The notes beneath the pieces were generated by a model. That model saw nothing but the letters and a program-made list of their open reading frames with translations. It made no database searches and had not been told where the DNA came from. From contig RPFO01000213.1 in the NCBI GenBank assembly GCA_009746045.1, positions 5,080,317 to 5,142,316 of the forward strand: a DNA stretch of 62,000 nt, read 5' to 3'. Source of the stretch: Mesostigma viride. Taxonomy: Eukaryota > Streptophyta > Mesostigmatophyceae > Mesostigmatales > Mesostigmataceae. Positions 22,952 to 49,333 of the stretch are shown here, one piece after another (within the stretch, counting starts at the first letter, position 1; each line of letters begins with the position of its first letter). Made by a program: the position numbers and the translations under genes.

Positions 22952-24172
22952 TTAGGTGAAGAGGTACCACGTATCGACCAGCTGGTTACCCTCTGAGGGT
23001 AGTGTGATAGGTGAAAGGTTTAGAAAGGAGCATTGTGTGACCAGGGGACGGAGCCGGCAAGTGACGCGCGTAAGGTCACCGTGAGGAATGCAAGTAAACA
23101 CCCTGTTGCGTCCCAGGAGAGCATGGAAGAGCTCCAAGGGGCTGGGCCTGTCATTGTTGGGCCCGGGGTCCCACACCTTGTATTGTTCTTGCGCCAAGAG
23201 CCAAGCGCGACGCATTGCTGAGTTCCAGAGGAAGATAAACCGCCTCACAACGGCGGCTTTGGTGTATTCATGCCGCACTTTGAAAACCGTCTCGTTCCGG
23301 ATAGTCCAGATCGCGTATAGCATATTAGTTCGGAGCCATACCCAGGCTAGTTGACTGTCGGATAGCTCCTCCCCGGGGGACCCCGCCATACCGAATATGA
23401 TACAACGCACGGATAGCGTTAGTGTGGAATGTGGTAGCGCGGTCCATGCGGACCATACGTTAAACAACCATTGCCACACCCCGCTCACTTGGCAGTAGAG
23501 AAAGCGGTGCTCAATTGTTTCCGAAGGGAAGGTGCACAGGCATGTCGCATCGTGGTGAAACCGGCTGCTGAGGGTCGCGTTTACCCCGATGGCTCTGTGC
23601 AGTAAAAGATGTTGAATGTCGGTCGCTCTGCGGTCCACCAAAGGGTGATCGACCGCCAGGGTGATAAGTTTAATCCAACTATATCCAGGCCATTGAAAGC
23701 CCCATCGTGGGCGGCCAGGGTGGAGCTTATGGTTCTCGTGCAATAAAATGTCATAACCCCATTCTGCCGTGTACTCGTAAAGACATTTGCTGATCCTAGA
23801 CATCCCCTTGGTCAGGGTCCAGCCAAATTCCAGGGGGTCCAATGGTAAAGTATCCAATCTCGTATTGCCTACGTGTAACCAAGTGATGGCCTCCGCCGGG
23901 GTCGTGGGGTCCGGCTGGAACATGCAGGACCTTGATACTAACCACGGGACCATCCGGATACGGTGACATTGGTGGGCTGGAAGACAGACACATAATGTCG
24001 CCAACTGATTGAGGCAACCATTGTGGCCTGGAAGGGTGTCGGCCACTTGGACTTGAATTCCGGCCGGAGGCAACACTCCCCGGACCAGACCTTTGCATGT
24101 GGATGTGATCCCGTCTGGGTAAAAACTGATCCAATCACCCGGCTGTAGGGCCTTGCGTGGGGCCATCATCAC
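22952..24172 (-). mobile_element. LINE (non-LTR retrotransposon) ORF2 C-terminal fragment with zf-RVT finger
   Basis: This is a 406-residue frame on the minus strand. Residues about 209-240 read CLCTFPSETIEH, FLYC and VWQW, the Cys/His zf-RVT finger found at the C-terminus of plant-type LINE reverse transcriptases. The flanking helix-rich sequence with many Trp residues fits the same region (for example AWVWLRTNMLYAIWTIRNE). The catalytic reverse transcriptase and endonuclease are missing, so this is a 5'-truncated copy. The frame itself is unbroken, suggesting a fairly young insertion. Confidence 0.8.
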
Positions 24173-24739
24173 AGCATGCCAGGGTATCGCTAGCTAAGCC
24201 TAGGGTATCAAGATGTCAGTGAACAAGCGTGACTGATTCATGGTCGCGTAAACTTAAGACTTCTTAACACTCCGTCTGTAATTACGGGCGTGGCCCGTAT
24301 TACGGGCGTGGCCCGTAATGGAGGCATGGTTACTCTATTGGTGGTTACTATTGAACTAATTGTCAGAATGCGCTTTTTATTGGATAGGATGAAAGCTGAC
24401 TTCAAGGCCTAAAAGAATATCTAATTTTCACGGCCACCCCATGTCAGATGCTCCGTGGCCACCCCATGGAAAAAGGTGCTTTTTTGGACTTTCTTGGGCT
24501 TGCAATCGGACCGCCGAATGCCAACAACGGTGCAGATGCAGGCAAATGCTAGCAACGTCGGCTGCAGAAGGAGACTGTCTTTTCGTCACGACTGCTTCGG
24601 TCGCGATGTCGTATGCCGAGGTATCCTCGGGTGCTCCTAATCTTGGCACTGGCGATGAACTGTCCGCAGTCCTTGATGGTTGGGCTGTGAGCCTCGGCTT
24701 TAAATCAGGATTTTTGGCGGCCGTGTTGGGCGATTGATT

Positions 24740-25890
24740 GATCAAGACAACTTTATCACGTAGGGTCCTGCTTGGTCGAAGGAGCAAGGAGCAGCAAGGA
24801 ATTCAGATTTCACTCGAGGCGATGGGTAGCGAACCTTACGTAGTGGGAGAAGACCTCGCCCGGCCAGGCAGTGTCGCTGAGGTTATGTACTTCATGCTCA
24901 AGAAAAGGTGGCCCGTGGAGGACGGGACCTTCAGTAGCTAGTGCGCGCTTCATGATTCCGGGTGTCGAGGCGTGTGAAGATTACCTGCATCCGGCTGGGA
25001 GAAGGTTTATGGCAACTTTTGGTTTGTAAATCTGCCAGTTTTTATCACATGTGATCACGGCACATGGCCGGTGTGACTTCAACTGAAGGCAGGTTACTGC
25101 ATAATGCTAAGCTCTGCGCGCGGCTGCGCCCCGTTGCGTAAACGTGGGTGCTTTCTCTAAGATGCATGACAGTTCCGGCTGCTACGTTGCCCATGTCACA
25201 AGCAAGCCTTGCAAGACGGTCCCCCAAAGCGAGGTAGAGGTTTAGAGAACTGGGTATGGGTGTCCATTCATGCTTGTATACATATCTTGCCTGATGCTAG
25301 CTATTCATGTGCTACCTTAACAGCAACACCTTGTCATAAACTCTGATAATTGAATAGGTATTTGGGCATGGTTTGCGAAGTTAAGCGCTTGGAAGTTCAC
25401 AACTGTCATTATAATGCATGAACCGCTTGCGTGTTTGTATATAGAGGCTGTGGATTCCTCGTAGTAACATGCAATACCCATGGCAGGCTATTACTGCCTG
25501 CAGTGCTTTGCGACAGCCCCAGCCGTGCATGTGTGTGTGCGGTCCCTTGGGGAGCATGCCGTGCCTTGCCATGCTAACCGTATCGCGGGCAAACCTCGCA
25601 AGGCCCGAAAGATACTTGCGGTTAATCGATGTTCCCGGACATTCATGGTATGCACGTGGCCATGAGTTTCTCAGGCTATATTGTTGCGTCGTATGCGTTT
25701 GCCTGCCAGACAGGCACATACGATGATTAGGATGATGATATGGCGATGCCTTTCTTTTCAACATTTTCAGAATGTGGACTTGCACCACGTCGTGGATTTA
25801 CATGTGTTGCCGTCTTATGCATTGACAGTTGTGCTGGACGACGAGCGGTGGGTTATTATCTATGCATTTGTTTATATAGCATGGTGCATG
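24740..25890. other. Interior of the TIR element, no gene recognised
   Basis: Frames at 24441-24737 and 24738-24941 are open but carry no motif I can name and no splice support. They may be captured host sequence or chance frames. Confidence 0.35.
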
Positions 25891-25904
25891 CTATGAGCTG
25901 GCCC

Positions 25905-26260
25905 CTCATAACAAGTGCCCTATATTTGATAGCTTCAGTAATCATATTTCTTGTAAAATAGCATCATCCTATGTGTCCATTTCAACACCATATCATTTCA
26001 AAATAGAGAGGATGTGCCATGACACCATACTAGACGGCCATGCCACATGCACGGCGCATTTGACCCATAGCATGGTGCACCTATGGGTTGAACCCTCATT
26101 GTGCCCTACATTTGATAGCTTTAGTAAAATATTTCTTGTGCAAAAGCATGTCCTATGTGCCCATTTCATCACCATATCATCCTCTAATGAGAGGATGTGC
26201 CATGGTACCACAGATGGCCATGCCACATGAATGGCACACCCAAAGGCTAGAATGGAGCAT
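25905..26260. repeat. Tandem duplication of about 185 bp
   Basis: TTTGATAGCTTCAGTAAT at 25926 recurs as TTTGATAGCTTTAGTAA at 26111. The following AGCATCATCCTATGTG and GAGAGGATGTGCCATG words are likewise paired. The two copies differ by about 15 percent. Confidence 0.8.
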
Positions 26261-26689
26261 TCTAGTTCTTATTACGGGTGTCACCCGTAATGGTTTGAGT
26301 GCCTAGATATTTGGAAGCTTGTGCATGATTGATGCTGAATTTCTCACCAAGCGTCCATTATGTAGTGTACTTTTGGGTTTAGGAGGTTTTTGGTGCCCTC
26401 AACTTTATCATCATACCCCAATTTAGAACCATCTCATCACCCCTTTTTTGTTAACGTTTGTAGCCAAACCCCCTCAGATGGCAACGTGCAATTCACCAAT
26501 ATTTGTTATCCAAAAAAAATATTTAAAATATATTCAAATAGCCCAGCATTGGATCTCGGATCCCATCGAACCGTTTTTCCAGATTCGGCGCGACGCTCCG
26601 GCGCCCGCATTTGGCGCGATTCTGCATTCTACGAAAAATTACGGGCCACACCCGTTATAAGTTCACAGACGGAGTGTTAAGTACAGTAC

Positions 26690-27550
26690 TGTAGTCCGTC
26701 GGTCGTATCCAATTAAATTTCTAACTGGACGGTCAAATGTGGAAACCTCTGTTAGTTCCGGAACCGACTGAAGCAGGACCCTCCCCGGAACTGACGAATG
26801 TGGAAACTGGAAATGGAATTATTGGGTCACCTTAACTGTTATATGGAAATAAACTAACACCCATTTCACCGGAAATGGAATTATTAGACCTCCAGCCTGG
26901 AACTGCGGTCTGGACCAATCCGAGTCCTCCTAATTCGCGCGTATTCGACTATTCGTCACCATTATTCGTCACCATATGTGGAAAGGCTCTCTAATTAAAA
27001 GACATCAGACAGGACGGCGGATGGTTTTTAATATGTTTAGATGATAAATACAGTATAACATCGAACTCGCTTACCTACAGCTCACAAGTCACAGATGGTG
27101 GGTTGTTGGGCATTGCTGCTCCTGGCTTCATGATGGTTACCTTGACCTTTTTTTCCTGGTTACTGGAAGGCCTGCTTATTTATTTGTTCCAAATGGACGT
27201 GAATCGCTAGTCACGCAGCACGCAAAGTAAATACACATCACAGGCTTAGTAGTAAAGGAATCCCTCTCGGAGACTAGGTTTACGACATCCATAGGAGCTG
27301 CTACTGCAGTCTTCTGCAATGGATATTTCCTACCCGTGCTTTCCTTGACATGGATAGCTCATAACCAGCTCGACGACAGCCCGTGTGTAAGACAGTAATT
27401 TCTGCGAGCCCTTGGCTGCATGGGCATTTCCGGTCAACGTCAGCGTTAGCAGGAATCTTCCCACAGAGACTAAACAGAGTTTCGGCGAGCTGCCTGAGCA
27501 GAGCCTTGCGAGCGTATACTGGCTCACGATTTCGCCACTTCGGGCCTTTT
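26690..27550. other. Upstream region of the ankyrin/SAM gene
   Basis: AT-rich sequence with short direct repeats (GGAAATGGAATTATTG near 26810 and 26870). It probably includes the promoter and 5' UTR of the next gene. No clear TATA element was chosen. Confidence 0.4.
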
Positions 27551-42241
<14,691 letters not shown>

Positions 42242-42284
42242 GGATGGGGCGTGCACCTGAGGGCGTGTTCGCTTAGGGGCGTGA

Positions 42285-43888
42285 CCTGCGCTGGTTGTCT
42301 CATTCATATAGGTTCGAGGCATGATTATTTGATGCAGCTGTGACGCTGCATGTTGCCTGCCATTATGAGGGGAAAGTAGTTTGGCATGTGGTCATGCAGT
42401 GGGAGACATGGATCACCTGTATGGAGAACAGTGTTGAGGACATCTGTAAGGACACGGTGGAGGGCATGGGACAGCATTGAGGGCACAGACTGTGATGGAT
42501 TATGTTAATTGCTCAATAGCAAATTAATTATATATTCATATTAGATCCTGTGTTTTTTTTACTACCACGATACATCGCGTTGTAGGGTTAGAACGCAATG
42601 TATCAGTTGCGTTGTAATCTGACACGTGGCAAACCCAGTATACATGGGATTTTTGGTCTGCAACTCGGTACGGAGGTCACATACATCCTAGATCTCGAAT
42701 CTCAGAAAAAAAAGGTGCATTTTGGCAATTTTTTTTGTGACGGCCGTACACAAGAATCTACCACTGAACTTTGTGTCAGCGCGTGTGAAAGAGTTGGCCG
42801 CACGGATGCATCATGGTTTCTCATGGGTGTGCCACGTGTCACCTTGTACCCCGATGTATCGCCGCGACGGTCATCAAGCCTCTGGTTGTACACATCCCGA
42901 TGGAATAGAAAACGGGTTAAAAACCCAGCACCTCGGGCTCTAGCTCCATGAGGCACGGACGCAACAGGTTGTAAGAATGGATTATGCTTTGGCTACGGCT
43001 GCCTGTTTTAGTAATCTACAGCATGAAAGTATGATATATTAACATTAAATTAAGTTGGAACATATCTCCGTTGGGAGTACATGTAGCACATATCCCTGAG
43101 AAGGGGCATATGGCTTTTAATACATTCTGGGCTACTTCCTGGAAGGGTAGGGTGTAAACTACACCTGCTCTGGCCGGGTGTGTACAAAGTGCACCTGCAC
43201 CACGATGCATTCCAGCAGCTAAGGTGCGGACATAGGGTGGAAGATCATCATGGCTAAACAATGGCTGAGCTGACGACAATGTAAGATTGGTTGATATTAG
43301 TTAGTTTCGGCTACGTCCTCTAGGTTTGTACGTCACACTACAACCAGATTCCAGCCATGGTCAGCCTGCCTACTTCGGCGATACTAGAATATCGTGTAGG
43401 TCCGTGCATAGTACTCCTGCGCACTTATTAGGTCTAGTGGTGAGTCATCTTCTATAGATTCAGCAATATCGGACATATTGGCACCCCTCTCCGGTAAAGA
43501 GGTTTTTCGCAGTAGGGCTGTTTCGAAACGTTAAGTGAGATGCCTTCGGATCAGGAGACTCGCACAGCTGCGAAATCATGCCAAAGGTCCTATGTTGCTG
43601 GTAGCTTCTATAGGCTTTCTTACTTTCTGTGTTCCGCGGAATCTCATATTTGGGTAGCTAACGTTTTCACGTTTGTTGCTTTCTGACGACAAAGGCTAGG
43701 GCATGGCGTCTCAGCAGAGAGTAGCTCTAGATGCATAGGCAAAGCTTGGCTAAATTCATCATCCTTGGGGAGTCCCATCATAGGCGCACCTGCGCATCTA
43801 TAGGCGTGGGCCACATGCTAAGCAAGCCTGACTAGTCTACACTACTGAAATTTAATTCTATATGTATCAAGGAGACAACCAGCGCAGA
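42285..43888. mobile_element. TIR element, 1.6-kb member of the CTGCGCTGG family
   Basis: CCTGCGCTGGTTGTCTC at about 42285 is mirrored by GAGACAACCAGCGCAG at 43872-43887. The interior shares a block (about 43050-43260 and 43700) with sequence after the same terminal word at 60325. No transposase frame is seen, so it is likely non-autonomous. No target duplication was found. Confidence 0.6.
43050..43265. repeat. Dispersed repeat block, second copy at about 60447-60670
   Basis: Both copies carry AGAAGGGGCAT, CTTTTAATACATTCTGG, ACTTCCTG, GTGTAAACT or TGTAAACTG, and GGTGGAAGATCATCATGGCT. They belong to the TIR family above. Confidence 0.8.
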
Positions 43889-43889
43889 A

Positions 43890-44780
43890 ATCGGGAGAAT
43901 CCGAACCATGGTAGCTCGAGCCTGCAGTTATTTTAATTGTCCGCGTGTTCGAGTCGTTCAGGATGATGAATATGAATGGTGATGGACATGTGTAGCCTTG
44001 TGCATTGAAATTATGGCTGGCTTACGTGTAGAGCGACTAGATCGATGACCTAGACGGGGGGGCCGGAAACAGCTTGCTTGACCAGGGCGTGTGTTTCGAG
44101 CCTACTAAGTAAGTAAGTAAGTACTTGCGTGTCATGCGCAAAGGCATGCCACGGAGTACTATGCTAATCTCATTAGAAAAATAATTACACAAAAGTTGAA
44201 ACAAATATCGTCTGCATCATCCCCCAACCGTTAGGCACTAGATGGGGATGTAATCCTCATCCGAGCTGTCCTCGATCTACTGTAATGGCAGACGAGGCGG
44301 TAGTGTAGCGGCTATCCTCAGGACCAATAACCTCCACCTGCGGACTTCTACCCTGGCTAGCAACGGGCCGCGGGGCCCGTGAGGAGAAAACAGGAGCATA
44401 CCCCTCAGGAAGGTGCTTATCGCAGATGGCAGCCCATTTCTCCTTGTCAATAATGCGGGCGCGGAGTACGGATAGTCCCACCAGAAGCCCTGCATCTTCA
44501 AGCAGTTGTGTCACATAGGTCCGGGTCGAGCCGCGCGCGCGCAAGTTTGCCTACTAACTGGCCGGGAGTGTCTAGTGGTGAGCACCATTGCTGCGATCGC
44601 TCTCCCACCATTTACGAGGAAATACCCGCAAATGGAAAACCACTGAAAAGGTCTAGCTATATTCATTCACCAACCACCGACCTGACATCGTGGTTCTGGA
44701 CTTTTAGGGAGGCGGCCGGCACTTGCTCATTGACGTTTCTGTGGTTCGCCCCTTGGCTCTTAGTAGCCATGTGGTTGGTG
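43890..44780. other. Stretch without supported gene
   Basis: A minus-strand frame at 44257-44544 is open for 95 codons without a recognisable domain; it may be the worn start of a transposon gene. A (TAAG)n run lies at about 44105-44125. Confidence 0.4.
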
Positions 44781-44784
44781 CATC

Positions 44785-45106
44785 CCACCTGGGCTGGCGG
44801 ATCGGGCTGAGCGGGCCAAGCTCACGGCCTATGGGGACGTCGGGCAACACCGTGTGGTGCCCTTTGTCTTGGAGGAGTTCGGGGCCATGGGGACCCTGAC
44901 CGCCGGCTTCTTTAATTAACCAAGGATTGAGTGCTGCCGGCTCCGGGAGGACGGCCTGGACCTGGAGGGCCAGCGGGCCCCTTGGTCAGCGCGGACCTGG
45001 ACATCGTATTGGCACCAACGCCTTTCGGTAGCGATTACCCGGACTATGGCTGACATCTTGCTCCGCCGCACACGAGCTGACTTTGCGGCGCAGCACGGTT
45101 ATTAGG
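44785..45106 (+). mobile_element. LINE reverse-transcriptase C-terminal tail, broken
   Basis: Plus-strand reading gives RAERAKLTAYGDV and VVPFVLEEFGAMGTL, matching the C-terminal VPF-x-EtfG motif common after LINE reverse transcriptases. After a stop at about 44919 the frame goes on with RLREDGLDLEGQRAPW and ends HGY-TAG at 45105. It is a fragment with at least one stop. An inverted copy of the last part lies at 45400-45600. Confidence 0.55.
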
Positions 45107-45790
45107 CTGTTTTACTTCATTTCGCGGTGTGGATCGACTGTGTCCCACCGTGCCGGCTGTATAGTTGTTTTGTCGTGGTATCCCTTGTTAGCGTTAAGCT
45201 TTGTTTATTTTTACGAGGGTGCCTTTACTCTGATGTCAGTATTATTATAATTTTAAATATATATTATAAAAATATAATTACTTACAGCAGAGTGAAATCA
45301 CTCAAACCAAAACAAACGCCCAGCTATAAACCTATATACAGAGCTATGTCAAAGCTCTACTAGACTACGATAAGACCAATGGAAACTCCTAACGGGAGGA
45401 ACCTAATAGCCCTGCTGCACCGCAAAATCAGCCCGCGTACGGCGGAGGCATGATGTCAGCCATGGCCCGAGTCAGCGCCACCGACAAGCGCTGACGCCAA
45501 TATGACGTCCAGGTCCGCGCCGACCATGGGGCCCGCTGGCCCTCCAGGTCCAGCCGGTCCTCCCGGAGCCGGCAACACTCCTTGAAGAACTTAGGCGGAG
45601 GTCAGGAGGAGGAGGAGAATATATTTGCGTGGTAATTGGTCTTATCGTAGTATAGAGCTTTGACATGGCTAGCTCTGTATATAGGTTTATAGCTGGGCGT
45701 TTGCTTTAGTTTGAGTGATTTCACTCTGCTGTAAGTAATTATATTTTTAATTAATATATATATGCGTAATTATATTTTTAATATATATGC
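44925..45790. repeat. Large inverted duplication (foldback)
   Basis: 44925-45110 matches the reverse complement of about 45400-45600 (for example CTGGACCTGGAGGGCCAGCG). 45236-45380 matches the reverse complement of about 45637-45780 (for example CCAGCTATAAACCTATATAC). The outer and inner arms are in shuffled order, so this is a complex foldback made from two LINE-tail copies with AT-rich ends. Confidence 0.8.
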
Positions 45791-45794
45791 GTGG

Positions 45795-46935
45795 CCAGAT
45801 GGCTACGTGGATCACATGGAGGCTTTGTCGCAGCCTATCCTGGATCTGCCCCGTGATCATCGCAACTTCGAAATCGGACATCTGATCATGAAGGCTGAGG
45901 TTGAAGCGCCTTCTGACTGAGGCGCCGGCACCCCGTCACCGGAATAAAATCCGGAACCAGTCCCCAAGCGGGAGGTGGTAGGGTCTCGCACCAAATGTTA
46001 CCGGTGCCGGGACATGTTCGCCGTAGCGATCGATATCCACGATCGTGGCCAAATGTCGGCCCACCGACAGATTACCCGACGTTGCGGGCGTCTGGGAAGA
46101 TACCTCGATCAAGGGCCGTGGCTGCCCACTCGGCACCTCCCCGTCCTCTTCCGAGGAGTCGCTACTACGCTCACGCCCCCCGCCTCCTGCGACGGAGGGG
46201 TCACGTGCCCGGGGGACCTGCCCCCCAGGTGCCATGGCGGACGAACCGCCGATGGCATGCATGCGTGCGGCCTCTCGCCGCCCCCGTGGCTATGGTCCCC
46301 GGCTGCGGGGACCTGCGCCTCGGGGTGTCGGCAACCACGTGGCGAAAGGTGACGTCTGTCGTCACCCTCGCCGTGGCGGAGGGCGAACCCTCCGGCGAGA
46401 GGCGCGGGGATGTGCAAGTGGCGGCACACGCCCTGCATTGTTGCCGCTGTTGTTGTTGAATCGCATTGTTCGAAGCCATAATAACTTTTTCGGTCCAAGT
46501 TGTGAATGGACAATGAGCAACTCACTGAATGAGAACGGAGAATGTATATTATGTATAATAATACTCGATGGGCTCAGAATGGAACTCGGCGTGAGAGCTG
46601 CTCGGTGTGGTGGCACTCCCCAGTGTTACGCCTATATGCCTATGGCGACGCCGACTAGCAGCGTCTACCAGTGGACAACTGTACACTGCAATGCCATGCG
46701 ATCGACCACAACACCTCCATCACCTACACTCGGCCCGTCAGATCCGGAGAACCCGGATCTGGCCCGCGGGTTGAGCTAGAGACTAGGCACAGTCTAGCAC
46801 TAACTGCACAACAGTCCACATGACACCTCAGTACCGTACAGACTGCCGTACAGTGCTGAGGTGTCCCGCTCAGCCGCGGTAGGCAATACGCGGCGCGCGC
46901 AGGCCGGAAATCCATGTGTCAGCCTAAGCATCTCA
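45795..46935. other. GC-rich stretch with overlapping frames, no gene assigned
   Basis: The most plausible coding frame is on the minus strand (45936-46262, 108 residues, with a Ser/Glu-rich middle), but no family is recognised. It could be part of the same LINE family. Confidence 0.3.
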
Positions 46936-46944
46936 TCTAACTGC

Positions 46945-47720
46945 GGGGGTCAAGTCGTTGTCCAGCGTCCAGGGGAGGTCGTGCAACCTCTTGCAACGAG
47001 AGGCTGAACCGCCGCTTATCACCACCGCCTCGATGGACCGCGGCCTGCACTGAAGGTGAGCAGCCGAAGTTAGGTGAAATAGTGCCGGAACCTTTTTAAT
47101 TGCCACTGAGGCAAATCGGGCCGGAACACTATTTTGCCCGGATTCACCACTTCCGAGCACCCAAGTTAATTCGGCCGGATTAACTTGGGTGCTCGGAAGA
47201 GGTGAATCCGGGCAAAATAGTGTTCCGGCCCGATTTGCCTCAACTGGCTGGTGGCAAAAAGGTTCCGGCACTATTTCACCTAACTGCCGACTGGTGCAGG
47301 GGAGCCGCACTGTCCGGTGTGTACGTGGGGAAGGCGGCATGCCCTAGACCCAGCTCTAGCTCTGACACCCGCCAGGCCCAGGAGGGTAACAAGCTTGTTC
47401 TTGAGCTTGCCACAGCTAGTAGGCCGCAAGTGGTTGACGTCTCCCCAGGCTCCTGGGGAAAACGGCGCAGCACCACTCGGCATGCACTCGCGGCGTGCGC
47501 GATCAGACTGTGGCCTCCCAATTCCTCCGCCTGGCGGTGTGCTTCCATCTCCTGGAGTTTCGTGACGATGGCGTCCGTGGTCGAGGCCGGGCGGTCGCTG
47601 ATTACAGCAGGTCCGCGTTTAGGAGAGCGGCAGGAGGTCACCAGCGTCCTGCCGGGTGGGCTGGGCTGCAATGGTGGCCGTCTGCACCGCGATCTCCAGG
47701 ACCTGCGTCACTGGCCCAGC
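46945..47720 (-). mobile_element. LINE ORF1-like fragment, copy A, interrupted by a MITE
   Basis: On the minus strand the N-terminal part (47671 to 47286) has a helix KLQEMEAHRQAEELG. After the MITE the frame resumes with PWTLDNDLTPA, the end of the RRM-like segment shared with copies B and C. The frame then ends early. It is a pseudogene fragment. Confidence 0.65.
47068..47285. mobile_element. MITE with long terminal inverted repeats and 5-bp target duplication
   Basis: The element starts AGTTAGGTGAAATAGTGCCG and ends with its mirror CGGCACTATTTCACCTAACT. The internal arms are also inverted, so the 218 bp fold almost entirely into a hairpin. It is flanked by GCCGA on both sides (47063-47067 and 47286-47290), a 5-bp target duplication. 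It is inserted in the LINE ORF1-like copy A. Confidence 0.9.
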
Positions 47721-47724
47721 TAGT

Positions 47725-47914
47725 AGGGCCTCGGTGTGGGCGGTGGAGTTACTGATTAATTAAACTCGTGCCCCCGTTGGGGAGTCACGGAGCACGGTCG
47801 AAGCGAATCCCTGTATGTGCACAACAGGAATTAATTAATTAATAAGCACGTGACTGCGTCACGTGGGTGCCAATACAGAGTAAAGGAACCTTCGACCCTA
47901 TATACACAGCGAGA
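47725..47914. other. Short AT-rich linker
   Basis: It contains GATTAATTAA-type words and an ACTCGTGCCCCCGTTGGGGAG hairpin-like word resembling one near 20800. Nothing else was seen. Confidence 0.4.
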
Positions 47915-48300
47915 AGGAGGGAGGGCGCCCTAGCTTCTCTCACTGCCGCAGGTGGGCAGGCCACAGAGCGCTCTCTCCACGGCATGGTGCATCATGCCGG
48001 GGCGCAACACTGTGGGTGCAATACAACCAGTGCAATACCATATAGGTAGGCTGACGCATATAGCTTAAGCTACAAATGTGAGGTGGGCTCAAGACGTCGG
48101 CTAATTAAGGCGCAAGCTGATGGCCACAATGTGCCAGAGCTAATTGAAGGTACTAAACGCTGTGCGCTAATATCGTTTCAAGTGCTGTAATGCCTAATAA
48201 GCTATCCCATCATCGATTGCCCCCATCTAGACAACTAGCTGGAGTGCTCTATCCCGGGGAAGCCCGGGGGGGCTTCCACAGTTTCTTGTTGACATAGAGG
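47915..48300 (-). mobile_element. LINE ORF1 3' end and downstream block, copy A2
   Basis: It matches 49020-49400 closely (GGAGGGCGCCCTAGCTTCTC, ACACTGTGGGTGCAATACAA, GTGAGGTGGGCTCAAGACGT). Its left part corresponds to the sequence downstream of the ORF1-like gene of copy B, its right part to the last codons (GLPRDRALQLVV). The rest of the gene is missing. Confidence 0.75.
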
Positions 48301-48448
48301 CACAACAGGAAGAAAGGGCAGAGACCGGCCCTTTCTCCTTCATGCCAGAGGCATGCCACAGCAGCAATCTGACACGATAGACGATCCGGCAAGTTGTGTG
48401 GGGTGCAATAATTAAGACCCATGTGAGCATATCATAACAAGGAGGGTG

Positions 48449-48602
48449 ATGCGAAAACCACTCGCCGGTATATCAATTCCGCGCCACGTTCAGGTGAACG
48501 TAGTAAGGCGGAATAGATACCGGCGAGCGGTTTCGCCGGATAAATAGTGACGGACCTAATTGCCAAGTGGCAAAAAGGTTCCGTCACTATTTATAATAAC
48601 TA
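48449..48602. mobile_element. Truncated palindromic MITE
   Basis: It matches the right two thirds of the complete MITE at 48804-49019, including ACCACTCGCCGGTAT and AAAAAGGTTCCGTCACTATT. The left arm is missing. Confidence 0.8.
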
Positions 48603-48803
48603 AGACCTCGTACGTCGGGGGTTCGAATCCCTGTGGTGACACGGGTATTTCCAAATACCGGAAGGACTTGATACCAGAAGGCCAAACGAAAGTGCCAGAA
48701 GGAAAAATGCCCGCGGTTGGAATATCGTTAAGGCGAGATTCGGTACTGCAGTACTTAGGCATCAGCGGTACGATAGATATCGGCCCCCACACTACGACGT
48801 TTT

Positions 48804-49019
48804 AGTTATTATAAATAGTGACGGAACCTTTTTGCCACTTGGCAATTATACCGGTCCGTCACTATTTATCCGGCGAAACCACCTCGCCGGTATCTATTCC
48901 GCGTTAAGTTCACGTGAACGTGGCGCGGAATTGATACCGGCGAGTGGTTTTCGCCGGATAAATAGTGATGGACCTAATTGCCAAGTGGCAAAAAGGTTCC
49001 GTCACTATTTATAATAACT
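48804..49019. mobile_element. Complete palindromic MITE
   Basis: It starts AGTTATTATAAATAGTGACG and ends CGTCACTATTTATAATAACT, with mirror-image interior arms and the centre near GTTCACGTGAAC. It is about 216 bp long, almost a full hairpin. It resembles the MITE at 47068 in design (AGTTA ends, GGAACCTTTTTGCCA arms) and is probably the same superfamily. No target duplication was found. Confidence 0.85.
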
Positions 49020-49333
49020 GGGAGGGCGCCCTAGCTTCTCTCACTGCCGCATGCAAGTGGGCAGGCCACAGAGCGCTCTCTCCACGGCCTGGAGCATCAT
49101 GCAGGGGCGCAACACTGTGGGTGCAATACAACCAGTGCAATACCATATAGGTAGGCTGACGCATAGCTTATGCTACAAATGTGAGGTGGGCTCAAGACGT
49201 CGGCTAATTAAGGCGCAAGCTGATGACTGCACAAGGTGCCAGAGCTAATTGAAGGTACTGTAACGCTGTCCGCTAATATCGTTTCAAGTGCTGTAATGCC
49301 TAAGCTATCCCATAATCGATTGCCCTCATCTAG

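Larger units (their letters stand above)
24263..26681. mobile_element. TIR-bounded element of 2.4 kb
   Basis: CTTAACACTCCGTCTGT at 24263-24279 is exactly inverted as ACAGACGGAGTGTTAAG at 26665-26681. Just inside, ATTACGGGCGTGGCCCGTA on the left corresponds to a diverged ACGGGCCACACCCGT on the right. The CTCCGTCTG word resembles Stowaway/mariner-type plant termini. No clear target duplication or transposase was found; several short frames inside are unassigned. A further ATTACGGGTGTCACCCGTAA at about 26273 suggests nested or composite ends. Confidence 0.6.

Noticed and set aside
48600-48645. tRNA T-arm-like GGGGGTTCGAATCCC
   Set aside because: The T-arm word is convincing but no matching D-arm, anticodon arm or acceptor stem could be laid out upstream; the left side is MITE sequence. 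At most a tRNA 3' fragment.
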